From Bacillota bacterium (GTDB taxonomy: Bacteria > Bacillota > Clostridia > Peptostreptococcales > Anaerovoracaceae), in NCBI GenBank assembly GCA_016281165.1, contig JAEEIC010000223.1:1-12231 (forward strand): a DNA stretch of 12,231 nucleotides. The letters run 5' to 3'. Under the pieces are notes generated by a model that saw nothing but the letters and a program-made list of their open reading frames with translations, did not search any database and was not told the DNA's origin. A program made the translations under genes and the position numbers. Positions within the stretch are counted from its first letter, which is position 1, and every line of letters starts with the position of its first letter. Shown one piece after another: positions 1 through 6,409 of this stretch.

Positions 1-285
1 ATCCTCTGCCGGACCCTGACGAGGGATCCGGATTAAGAGCGCGGAAGATCTTCAAAACAGCGCCCGCGAATGCCCGCGCGGCCAGGACGCGATATCATGG
101 AACGCCCCGGGATAGCCTCCAGGGCCCCGCATAATAAAGTAAAGCAGCTGTTACGCAACAGCTGCTTTTTAACGTAATTTACTTAAGATCTCAAGCTTTT
201 AGGGGATCCGCCCGCCGGCGCGCATGACAGACAGGTCTCCGCCCGGCAGGGATCATATCGCCCGGCGCCTGCCGCCGTCCCTGTC
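1..285. other. Left-edge region without a recognisable gene
   Basis: No recognisable protein is encoded here. The main structure is the hairpin at 141-170, annotated separately. On the plus strand one frame is open from position 3 to a double stop TAATAA at 132-137, just before the hairpin. Its translation is Arg/Ala-rich and matches nothing I know, so it could be either the tail of an incoming plus-strand gene or chance. Between the hairpin and the last minus-strand gene, CGGCAGG (244-250) and CCTGCCG (268-274) form a weak inverted repeat without a T-run. Confidence 0.5.
141..170. terminator. Rho-independent terminator, probably bidirectional
   Basis: A perfect 12-bp stem (141-152 paired with 157-168) closes a four-base ACGC loop. 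On the plus strand it runs into TTTTT (166-170). On the minus strand it is followed by ACTTTATTAT, a weaker T-rich tail. It lies 116 nt beyond the stop of the PAP2-like gene, the last minus-strand gene, and probably ends that operon. The better T-run on the plus strand suggests it may also end a plus-strand gene coming from outside the window. Confidence 0.85.
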
Positions 286-972
286 CTACCTATCCTTACT
301 CCCCCTGAGCCTGGGCAGCCACCAGTCCCTGCCGTAGAGGACGATCTCGGCGAAGAGGCTGACCGGAAGGGCCGTCAGCACGTCGACCGCCGAGTGCTGC
401 TTGACGAAGCAGACCGCGGCGCAGACCATGAGCACGAAGAAGACCAGCAGTACCTTCGCCCATCTGGGCAGGGTCCTGTCCTTAAGGCCCACCGACATGA
501 TGCCCATCGAATAGGCGACGTGCAGCGAGGGGCTGACCCCGGTGTTGGTGTCGAAGGAATAGATGAAGGCGATGAGGCGGGTGAGGAGATTGTCGCGGGG
601 GAAGAACTCGGGCCTCAGATCCTGCCTCGTGGGCCAGACGATGTAGAAGAACATGGCGACCGCCTGGGTGATCATGATGAAGGTCTGCACCTTCCTGAAG
701 CTCTCGACGTCGTAAAAGGCGGTGCGCAGCAGGGCGATCACGCAGAGGACGTACCAGCCCACGTAGAATATGACGAAGAACTCGTTGAAGGGGATGATAT
801 CGTCGAGGGCGCAGTGCACCGGATGGCACTTCTCGGCCGGGATCAGGTTCTCGGTGATGAAATAGAGAGCGAAATAGACCAGCCAGCCGCCCAAGAGCTT
901 GAGATGGGAGAAGCGGGGATCGTTCAGTTTTCGCAGCGAAAAGCCGGAATAATCAACGGGTGTCTTGAACAT
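286..972 (-). CDS. PAP2-superfamily (inositol phosphorylceramide synthase-like) membrane phosphatase
   Basis: This 228-residue integral membrane protein has hydrophobic segments near residues 27-44, 63-84, 97-114, 150-163, 173-190 and 199-214. The C-terminal half carries the PAP2 catalytic signature: PSLH at 148-151 (His151) and KQHSAVDV at 191-198 (His193 and Asp197). In this family the first His takes part in phosphate transfer and the second, with the Asp, forms the phosphohistidine relay. The layout, with PSLHVAYS after a proline-rich aromatic stretch and a second His-x3-Asp, resembles the Aur1/IPC-synthase-like branch. Likely substrates are lipid phosphates at the membrane; whether it is a phosphatase or a head-group transferase cannot be read from sequence. 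The start overlaps the end of the upstream acyltransferase gene by 20 nt, which indicates translational coupling and a shared role in lipid metabolism. It is the last gene of its unit, before the hairpin at 141-170. Confidence 0.85.
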   Translation of the reverse strand: MFKTPVDYSGFSLRKLNDPRFSHLKLLGGWLVYFALYFITENLIPAEKCHPVHCALDDIIPFNEFFVIFYVGWYVLCVIALLRTAFYDVESFRKVQTFIMITQAVAMFFYIVWPTRQDLRPEFFPRDNLLTRLIAFIYSFDTNTGVSPSLHVAYSMGIMSVGLKDRTLPRWAKVLLVFFVLMVCAAVCFVKQHSAVDVLTALPVSLFAEIVLYGRDWWLPRLRGSKDR

Positions 973-1744
973 GGGATTGAGTTTCCTCGGAATAGTACCT
1001 GACGGGCAGGCTTTTTGGGTAATCCCGCTTGGGGATGTTGGGATAAGGGACCACGGTGTGCTCGGGGAGGGAAGCGGCCAGCTCTGTCACGCTCCGCGAA
1101 AGATACGAGATCACGCGCTGCCTTTCTTCTTCTATGGGCGCCTGGGGGTCGAAGTATACCGGCTTTCCGTAGACCATCTTCCTGAGCCTCGGGGAGATGT
1201 ACAGGGGGATGAAGGGAAGCTTCTCTCCGGTCCTGCGGCTGTACATCCTGGCGACGTCTATGAATCTGTCCCGGAAATGGTAGATGATATTGTTGCAGAG
1301 GCCGTAATCCTCGGGGAAGATCACCACCCGGCAGCCCTCCGTGAGCCTCTTCACGCTCTCTTTAAAGGTCGAGATCACCCTCACGTCGTGGCGCACGCCG
1401 ATGGTGTGGGCGTTGTTGAAGAGCAGGACCGCGAGCGGCACGATGGCGTAGCTGAGGAGCCAGTAGGACCAGCGGATGTACAGGGGCTTCTTCGACCAGA
1501 AATCGCTGAAGGCGTAGGCCTGCACCTCGTCCTTTTCCATCATCTCGGCCTCGCACCAGGTGTAGTGCGGCCCGGGGACATAGAACTCGGCGGCGATGGG
1601 GCCGTACATCTGGCAGTGGTTGCCCACGATGACGCCGGGCCCTTCGGGGATGTTCTCCAGCCCCTCGTACTCGTATTTGGGGGAGAACAGCCTGATGAAC
1701 CATATCAGTATGCGGTATGTGAGGGGAGTCTTCTTTTCTTCCAT
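953..1744 (-). CDS. PlsC-like 1-acylglycerol-3-phosphate acyltransferase family protein, altered HX4D motif
   Basis: This 263-residue protein belongs to the lysophospholipid acyltransferase (PlsC/LPLAT) family, which moves acyl chains onto lysophosphatidate or related acceptors at the membrane. An N-terminal hydrophobic helix (about 10-20) is followed by EGLENIPEGPGVIVGNH, typical of the family before the catalytic motif. The catalytic motif reads NHCQMYG at 42-48: His43 is kept, but the Asp of HX4D is a Gly. Block III appears as FPED (143-146) in place of FPEG, and a block-IV-like IPL follows at 179-181. A hydrophobic stretch lies at 92-109. The Asp loss could mean a specialised subfamily, a different acceptor or a weakly active enzyme. 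The ATG at 1744 has only a weak GAGG two bases upstream; no better in-frame start is seen before residue 47. It has its own promoter (1811-1839) and its 3' end overlaps the PAP2-like gene by 20 nt. Confidence 0.85.
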   Translation of the reverse strand: MEEKKTPLTYRILIWFIRLFSPKYEYEGLENIPEGPGVIVGNHCQMYGPIAAEFYVPGPHYTWCEAEMMEKDEVQAYAFSDFWSKKPLYIRWSYWLLSYAIVPLAVLLFNNAHTIGVRHDVRVISTFKESVKRLTEGCRVVIFPEDYGLCNNIIYHFRDRFIDVARMYSRRTGEKLPFIPLYISPRLRKMVYGKPVYFDPQAPIEEERQRVISYLSRSVTELAASLPEHTVVPYPNIPKRDYPKSLPVRYYSEETQSHVQDTR

Positions 1745-1761
1745 TGCCTCGGGATCGGTAT

Positions 1762-1823
1762 CTTACAGTAAACGGACGGACAAAACTGCCCGCCCGCTTT
1801 GTCTTTATTTATTATACTGTAAG
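1762..1823. repeat. 9-nt inverted repeat around the acyltransferase promoter; putative operator pair
   Basis: CTTACAGTA (1762-1770) and TACTGTAAG (1815-1823) are perfect reverse complements, 44 nt apart. The right arm overlaps the -10 box at 1811-1816; the left arm falls in the transcribed leader. The left arm is nearly self-palindromic (TTACAGTAA, 1763-1771). Because the right arm lies upstream of the expected transcript start, pairing in RNA is unlikely and a two-site DNA operator fits better. No known regulator consensus was matched. Confidence 0.4.
1773..1796 (-). promoter_or_regulatory. Leader hairpin upstream of the PlsC-like gene
   Basis: In the minus-strand transcript, CGGGCGGGC (1796-1788) pairs with GUCCGUCCG (1781-1773) over nine positions, including two G-U pairs, around an AGUUUU loop. 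On the plus strand the same positions give A-C mismatches, so the structure favours the minus-strand RNA. It sits about 28 nt before the start codon, followed by UUUA rather than a long U-run. It could affect translation or transcript stability; a terminator is less likely. Confidence 0.4.
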
Positions 1824-1839
1824 TAAACTGATATCGCAA
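1811..1839 (-). promoter_or_regulatory. Sigma70-type promoter for the PlsC-like/PAP2-like pair
   Basis: Read on the minus strand, a -35 box TTGCGA (1839-1834) is followed by exactly 17 bp and a perfect -10 box TATAAT (1816-1811). The transcript should start near 1804, giving a leader of about 60 nt before the ATG at 1744. This makes the lipid pair a separate transcription unit from the zinc-ribbon gene upstream. Confidence 0.75.
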
Positions 1840-1868
1840 GTGGCCTGACGCCTCAGATCCGCGGCGCC

Positions 1869-2723
1869 CTATCTCACCTTGGCCCTCTTCGATCTGGAGG
1901 TCACGAAGCTCCAGACGAAGTCCATGTCCTTGTTCGCGACCAGCAGCTCGTTCTTGGAGAAGGTCTCCTTGACCGTGATCTGGTGGCGCGACCTCATGGC
2001 CTTGACGCTCTTCACCTTGTCGAAGGACGTCTTCTTTATATTCTGGGTGGCCGAGAGGAAGCCCTGGCCCGACACCGTGGTGTCGCCCTGGGCCAGGCCC
2101 ACCATGGCCTTTATCCACTGCTCGGCCTTCTCCCTGCTCACGCCTTTTTCCTGGGGAGCGTTGATGAAGCCCTTCTCGTCCATCTCGAAGATGAAGACTC
2201 TGCTCCAGCCCTCCCGGGCGGCCCTTAAGATGTGCATCAGCACGGGGATGACGATCAGGGCGGCGAGGATGTAGAGCCCCAGCTTCCAGGGGGCGAAGAG
2301 GGCCGAAAGGGCCTTCTTGCCGATGACGCCCATCACGATGTAGGCGATGAGGGCGGCCGCTCCCAGTCCCAGGCAGAGCTTGAGCCACTTGAGCAGGTAC
2401 TCGAAGTCCAGAAGCATCTTTTCTTCATAGACCCAGCGGTATTTGCCGTCCGCTGTATGTATTATGTCGCTGTCGGCGGCCAGCGTCGGCGTTACCGGCG
2501 CCGCCTCTTCGGGCGCTTCCGCGGGAGGGACTTCTTCCTCGGCAGGGCCCGGGGCTCCGCCCGCCGCCCCGCTCCCCGTCACGGGGACGGGCGCGGTCTC
2601 AACGACCTCCTCGGTGTACTTGGCTTCTATAGGCTCTGTGCCGGCGTCAAGGGACGCTCCGCATTCGGTGCAGAACTGGGTCTCATCGGGCATCTCGGCG
2701 CCGCAGGCAGGACAGGTCTTCAT
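1869..2723 (-). CDS. Zinc-ribbon, two-helix membrane protein of unknown function
   Basis: This 284-residue protein opens with a zinc ribbon, CPACG (Cys4, Cys7) and CTECG (Cys18, Cys21). A low-complexity Pro/Ala/Glu linker follows (about 28-82). Two hydrophobic helices lie near 114-134 and 148-166, and a soluble C-terminal domain of about 115 residues ends in a basic tail. The architecture is that of the many Bacillota 'zinc-ribbon domain-containing' membrane proteins whose roles are mostly unknown. An upstream in-frame ATG at 2774 would add 17 residues, but the ATG at 2723 is chosen because AGGAGGA lies eight bases before it and the Cys motif starts directly after it. It is separated from the M20 gene upstream by 85 nt and from the acyltransferase downstream by 124 nt with a promoter, so it may be transcribed alone. 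The C-terminal part could be PH-like or a sensing domain, but I cannot assign it. Confidence 0.8.
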   Translation of the reverse strand: MKTCPACGAEMPDETQFCTECGASLDAGTEPIEAKYTEEVVETAPVPVTGSGAAGGAPGPAEEEVPPAEAPEEAAPVTPTLAADSDIIHTADGKYRWVYEEKMLLDFEYLLKWLKLCLGLGAAALIAYIVMGVIGKKALSALFAPWKLGLYILAALIVIPVLMHILRAAREGWSRVFIFEMDEKGFINAPQEKGVSREKAEQWIKAMVGLAQGDTTVSGQGFLSATQNIKKTSFDKVKSVKAMRSRHQITVKETFSKNELLVANKDMDFVWSFVTSRSKRAKVR

Positions 2724-2751
2724 TTTTCGATCCTCCTCTACAGGAAAAGCA

Positions 2752-2781
2752 CTTATACATAGTGATTTTATCACAAGAAAA
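2752..2781 (-). promoter_or_regulatory. Possible promoter with internal palindrome before the zinc-ribbon gene
   Basis: The palindrome GTGAT-N3-ATCAC occupies 2762-2774. On the minus strand it sits between a -10-like TATAAG (2757-2752) and a poor -35-like TTTTCT (2781-2776), 18 bp apart. A repressor site between promoter boxes is a common layout, and GTGA/TCAC arms recall CRP/FNR-type half-sites, although the spacing is not the usual one. The promoter boxes are weak; the palindrome is the clearer signal. Confidence 0.35.
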
Positions 2782-2808
2782 GGCGCTCTGGAATAGCCGG
2801 CGCTTAAT

Positions 2809-4176
2809 TTATCGCCGCGCCTCTTCCTTACCGATCTCGCTCAGGACCTCCGCGGTGCAGTGTATGCCCTGATAGAACTTCTCGAGCGTGAAGTTCTCGT
2901 TGGGAGCGTGCTGGCTCTCGTCGGCGTTGCAGTAGGGGACGCAGATGGAGGGCAGGCCCGCGATCTTCGTGAAGACGTACTCGGGATTGGTCGCGCCGGT
3001 GAGGGGCTGGATCACAGGCTTTACGCCGTAGACCGTCTCCACCGCCCTCATCACCGCCCGGCAGGCCGGGATCTGGGGATCGGTGCGGGAAGGCCAGACG
3101 GCGGAACCGACGGTGAGCTTCACGTCCGGGTCGTATTTGGCGATGTGCGCCCTGATCTTCTCGATTATATCCTGCGGATCCTGGTCCTTGACGAGGCGGA
3201 AGTCCATCTTCGCCACCGCGTGGCCGGGGACTATGGTCCTGTAGCCCGCTCCGGTGTAGCCGCTGCCCAGGCCGTTGATGTTGAAGGTGGGGCGGAACAT
3301 GCGGTTCATGTAGAAATCTTCCTTGCTGAGCTCCGTGGGCCTCACCGCGCCGGTGACTCTCTGTACGTCCAGAGGATCGAGCTCCAGAGCCTCTATCATG
3401 CCCTTCTCGTACGCGGTGGGCGGGATCACGTCGTCGTAGAAGCCTTCGATCGCGCATCTCCCGTCCTCATCCACGAGCGTCGAGAGGAACTTCACCATCT
3501 TCCAGGCCGCGTTGGGGACGTTGTTCCCGTGGTGGCCGGAATGATTGTCCTTCGCCGCCGTCTCGATCTCGAAGGTGCAGTCGACCATGCCCCTGGTGCC
3601 GAAATGCATGGAGGGCCTCCCGTCGGGCTCCTGCCCGCCGTCGGCGTCGTAGACGAGATCGCAGGCGAGAAGATCCTTGTGGGGGATGATGAAATCGAGT
3701 ATGTTGGCGCTGCCGTTCTCCTCTTCTCCCTCAAGGAAGAACTTGATATTGACCGGCAGCTGCGTGCCCGTGGCGACATATGAGCGCAGGGCGAGTATGT
3801 GGGCGAGGAACTGGCCCTTGTTGTCGCCGACCCCGCGGCCGTAGATGCGGCCGTCCCTCACCTCGGGCTCGAAGGGATCGCTATCCCACTTGTCGAGGGG
3901 CTCGGGGGGCTGCACGTCGTAGTGGCCGTAGAACATGACGGTCTTGGCGCCCGGCTTGTCGGTCTCTATATGGCCGAAGATCACGGGAGCGCCGCCCGTG
4001 GGATAGGCTTCGGCGCTGACCCCTAGGCTCCTGAGCAGGCCCAGTATATACGAGCAAGCCTCCTCGATGCCCTGGCCGCGGCTGGCGATGCTGGGGATGC
4101 GCACCAGTTCCTTCAGGGTCTCAAGATCCTTTTCTCTGTTCCTGTCGATGTGTTCGTGGACGTCTTTTACGCTCAT
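2809..4176 (-). CDS. M20-family zinc dipeptidase/carboxypeptidase-like hydrolase
   Basis: This 455-residue enzyme has the full M20 plan: a split catalytic domain with an inserted dimerisation domain (about 199-360). The metal centre is visible: YGHYDVQP (His85, Asp87), GRGVGDNKG (bridging Asp118), EGEEENGS (catalytic Glu151 and ligand Glu152), YDADGG (an Asp ligand, 177 or 179) and QHAPNE (His423). YGHYDVQPPEPLDKW is characteristic of the CNDP/ArgE-like dipeptidase branch, which cleaves dipeptides or removes N-terminal groups in the cytoplasm; no signal peptide is seen. Length and motifs suggest an intact, active enzyme. The start has GGGAGG seven bases upstream. It lies 13 nt after the small-protein gene at the end of an operon with three aminopeptidases, so it probably finishes the products of those enzymes. 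Exact specificity (dipeptides, carnosine-like or acylated amino acids) is open. Confidence 0.93.
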   Translation of the reverse strand: MSVKDVHEHIDRNREKDLETLKELVRIPSIASRGQGIEEACSYILGLLRSLGVSAEAYPTGGAPVIFGHIETDKPGAKTVMFYGHYDVQPPEPLDKWDSDPFEPEVRDGRIYGRGVGDNKGQFLAHILALRSYVATGTQLPVNIKFFLEGEEENGSANILDFIIPHKDLLACDLVYDADGGQEPDGRPSMHFGTRGMVDCTFEIETAAKDNHSGHHGNNVPNAAWKMVKFLSTLVDEDGRCAIEGFYDDVIPPTAYEKGMIEALELDPLDVQRVTGAVRPTELSKEDFYMNRMFRPTFNINGLGSGYTGAGYRTIVPGHAVAKMDFRLVKDQDPQDIIEKIRAHIAKYDPDVKLTVGSAVWPSRTDPQIPACRAVMRAVETVYGVKPVIQPLTGATNPEYVFTKIAGLPSICVPYCNADESQHAPNENFTLEKFYQGIHCTAEVLSEIGKEEARR

Positions 4177-4189
4177 TTTTATCCTCCCG

Positions 4190-4396
4190 CTATATCTTTT
4201 CGATTATAAGCTCCGCGGAGCCGTCCTCAAGGGAATTGTACTGATCGAGATGGATGTGGGATCCCGGCTCCTCTTCCGCCAGAGCCTCCAGTACGCGGGC
4301 CAAAGAGAGCAGCCCGCCCCTGTCGGCGGATATCAGGACGCCGCCCTTATCCGGGCTCACTTTGATACTATACGCGTCTTCCCAGACTATGTTCAT
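4190..4396 (-). CDS. Small conserved-looking protein (68 aa), possibly Imm32-like
   Basis: This 68-residue soluble protein starts at an ATG with GGAGGAG five bases upstream, and fits exactly between an AEC carrier gene (32-nt gap) and the M20 dipeptidase gene (13-nt gap). That spacing, the good ribosome binding site and the open frame support a real gene. The N-terminal part looks beta-rich (GGVLISADRGG, 18-28), the middle is a helix rich in Leu/Ala/Glu (29-43), and the end holds HIHLDQYNSLEDGSAELIIE. From memory this tail resembles small Imm32-like proteins (helix, then H-x-H-L-D and a terminal E-L-I-I-E), but no toxin gene is nearby. An immunity role is therefore doubtful here; it may be a small housekeeping relative or an accessory of the peptidase operon. 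Confidence 0.7.
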   Translation of the reverse strand: MNIVWEDAYSIKVSPDKGGVLISADRGGLLSLARVLEALAEEEPGSHIHLDQYNSLEDGSAELIIEKI

Positions 4397-4428
4397 GAAG
4401 CTCCTCCGCGCCGAAACGCGCCGCGCCC

Positions 4429-5403
4429 TCAGGCCAGCACGCCGGCCTGCCTTAAGCAGAATATCCAGATGAAGATCGTGAAAAGGGCAAAGAAAGAACT
4501 CATGGTCACCACCTCGGCTGCCAGCTCGCCGTCGCAGCCGTAGCTCTCGCAGGTGGAGACGCTGACCACGGCGGAGGGAGCCCCGAAGGCGGCGATGAGG
4601 GCCGCGAGGCTCGCCCTGTCCCAGCCGGCGGCGACGGGCACGATCATGACGAGAGCCGGGATGATCACGAGCTTTAAGAAGACCTGGCGCAGGGCCAGGC
4701 GGCTGTTGGCCTTCATGTGGGCGAGGTCCAGGCGGGCCCCCATGGCGATGAAGGCCAAAGGCACCACGCAGCCGGCGATGCCCGCGACGACCTTCTCTCC
4801 CAGAGAAGGCATGGGGATGCCGAGGAGCGACCATACCGCGCCCAAAAGCACGGCGTCGACCAGAGGCACCCTGAGGAGCCTGATCAGAAGCTCGCCGAAG
4901 GAGGTCTTTTTCCCCGCGCCCTCCTCCCCTTTATATGCCCTGATCCTGCCCGCGTAATGCTCCATCAGGGGAACGGAGGTGAAGTTGACGGTGATCAGCA
5001 GGGCGGTCAGTATCATCAGCACCTGGGGGGCGCTTCCCGTCATGCTCTGGGCGATCGGCAGGCTGAACATCATGAAATTGCCCTGATATACCGTATGTAC
5101 CAGGGCTCCCTGCTGCGCCGGATCCGGCGACATCTTCTTCGAGAGGGCGGTCATGGCGAACATGATGACGAAGGTCGCGATCATGGCGTAGGACGCCGCG
5201 GGCGTGCCGAAGATGCTCCTGATGTCGGAGGTATACATGCTCCTGAAGAAATTGACCGGCAGGAAGAGCCTGAATATGAGGCCGTTTATGGCAGCCGAAA
5301 ACTCGTCGTCCAGTATGCCCGCCCGCCTTAAGAACATGCCGAGCAGCAGATAGACGAAGAAGGGCGCTATGAGGAGCGCGGTGGAGATGAGATTCTCTAG
5401 CAT
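4429..5403 (-). CDS. AEC-family (auxin efflux carrier-like) transporter, copy 1
   Basis: This 324-residue, highly hydrophobic protein has about ten membrane helices in two halves joined by a charged cytoplasmic loop (about 152-172). This fits the auxin-efflux-carrier/malonate-transporter family, secondary carriers for organic or amino acids. Family-like features include FLPVNFFRSMY (47-57), QGNFMMFSLPIAQS (107-120), the GARLDL turn (222-227) and GAPSAVVS (274-281) before the last helices. The final 53 residues are about two-thirds identical to the neighbouring carrier (35 of 53 by eye), including YGCDGELAAE; both proteins are 324 residues and start MLENL, so a tandem duplication is clear. It lies 31 nt after the upstream copy and 32 nt before the small gene. 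No strong ribosome binding site precedes its ATG, which suggests coupled translation. The substrate cannot be read from sequence; peptide-derived amino or organic acids are the contextual guess. Confidence 0.9.
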   Translation of the reverse strand: MLENLISTALLIAPFFVYLLLGMFLRRAGILDDEFSAAINGLIFRLFLPVNFFRSMYTSDIRSIFGTPAASYAMIATFVIMFAMTALSKKMSPDPAQQGALVHTVYQGNFMMFSLPIAQSMTGSAPQVLMILTALLITVNFTSVPLMEHYAGRIRAYKGEEGAGKKTSFGELLIRLLRVPLVDAVLLGAVWSLLGIPMPSLGEKVVAGIAGCVVPLAFIAMGARLDLAHMKANSRLALRQVFLKLVIIPALVMIVPVAAGWDRASLAALIAAFGAPSAVVSVSTCESYGCDGELAAEVVTMSSFFALFTIFIWIFCLRQAGVLA

Positions 5404-5434
5404 ATGGCGGCCTGCTTTCGGGCCCGGACGCTCC

Positions 5435-6409
5435 TCAGCCTATGATCCCCAGCTGCTTGAAGCAGAAGATCCAGAGGAAGAGGGTGAAGAGGGCCAGGGT
5501 GGAGCTGATGGTCACGATCTCGGCCGCCAGCTCGCCGTCGCAGCCGTAATTCTCGCACATGGTGTAGCTGACGATGGCGGAAGGAGAGCCGAAGGCCGTG
5601 ATGATGGCGACGATGCTGCGCTCGCTCCAGCCCGCGAGCAGGGGCAGGGCGATGAAGACCGCGGGCGAGACCACGAGCTTGATGAGGACCACCGTGAGGG
5701 CGATCCTGCTGTTGGCCCTGATCTTGGAAAGGTCGAGCCTGGCGCCCATGGTGATGAAGGCCATGGGGATCACGCAGCCGGCCATCCCCTTGATCACGGT
5801 GTCCCCGAGCTGGGGCATCGGCAGCCTCAGGATGGCCCAGATGAAGCCTATGACCACCGCGTCGAGGATGGGGACCTTGAAGAGCCGGACCAGAAGATCT
5901 TTAAAGCCCGTCTTTTCGACGTCCTCACCGCCTTCCGCGATCCTGATCTGCCTCGCGTAGTGCTCCATCATCGGCACGGCGGAGAAATTGTTGACGATCA
6001 TGACCACGGTGAGGATGATGAGTATCTCGGAAACGTCCTCGCCGAAGACGCCCTGGGCGATGGGCAGGGCGAAGAGCATCACGTTGGCTCTGTAGCCCGC
6101 GTGCACTATGGCCGCCCGGGTCCCGGGCTCTTTGGAGAGCTTTTGGGAGATCCACATCATAAAGAACAGCATGGCCAGGGTCCCGAAAAGGGCATAAGGA
6201 GCTACGGGATCGCTGAAGATCCCGCTGATGTCAGCCTTGTACATGCTGTTGAATATGTTTACCGGGAAAAAGACCTTGAAAAGCAGGCCGTTTAAGCGGG
6301 AGGCCAGCTCATCGCTGATGACGCCCCGCTTTCTGAGCATCATGCCGATGGCCATGTATGCCAGAAAGGGGGCGACTATAGACGCTGAGGCCCGGAGGTT
6401 CTCAAGCAT
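5435..6409 (-). CDS. AEC-family (auxin efflux carrier-like) transporter, copy 2
   Basis: This 324-residue polytopic membrane protein is a paralogue of the next gene, with the same length, the same N-terminus (MLENL) and nearly the same C-terminal block. The two diverge more in the N-terminal half and the central loop (about 152-172 here, richer in Glu). Landmarks match position for position: PVNIFNSMY, YRANVMLFALPIAQ, ITMGARLDL and GSPSAIVS. The ATG overlaps the stop of the upstream M42 gene as TAATG, and no strong Shine-Dalgarno is seen, so translation is probably coupled to peptidase synthesis. AEC proteins move malonate, malate or amino acids in known cases. A pair may form distinct specificities, import/export partners or a heteromer. 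Which applies cannot be decided here. Confidence 0.92.
   Translation of the reverse strand: MLENLRASASIVAPFLAYMAIGMMLRKRGVISDELASRLNGLLFKVFFPVNIFNSMYKADISGIFSDPVAPYALFGTLAMLFFMMWISQKLSKEPGTRAAIVHAGYRANVMLFALPIAQGVFGEDVSEILIILTVVMIVNNFSAVPMMEHYARQIRIAEGGEDVEKTGFKDLLVRLFKVPILDAVVIGFIWAILRLPMPQLGDTVIKGMAGCVIPMAFITMGARLDLSKIRANSRIALTVVLIKLVVSPAVFIALPLLAGWSERSIVAIITAFGSPSAIVSYTMCENYGCDGELAAEIVTISSTLALFTLFLWIFCFKQLGIIG

Noticed and set aside
394..1771. Plus-strand open frames opposite the PAP2-like and PlsC-like genes
   Set aside because: Very rich in Glu, Asp, Gly and His with no recognisable domain, and opposite genes supported by motifs and an upstream promoter.
1705..2388. Minus-strand frame of 227 codons within the zinc-ribbon gene and the following gap
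   Set aside because: It is an out-of-frame Arg/Gly/His-rich reading that runs through the promoter of the PlsC-like gene.
4190..4834. A 214-residue version of the small protein
   Set aside because: The extra N-terminal part is an out-of-frame reading of the AEC carrier gene; the internal ATG at 4396 has a good ribosome binding site and fits the gap.
4429..6409. Direct repeat at DNA level between the two AEC genes as a recombination or mobile-element signal
   Set aside because: Similarity is explained by gene duplication; there are no terminal repeats, transposase or target-site duplications.
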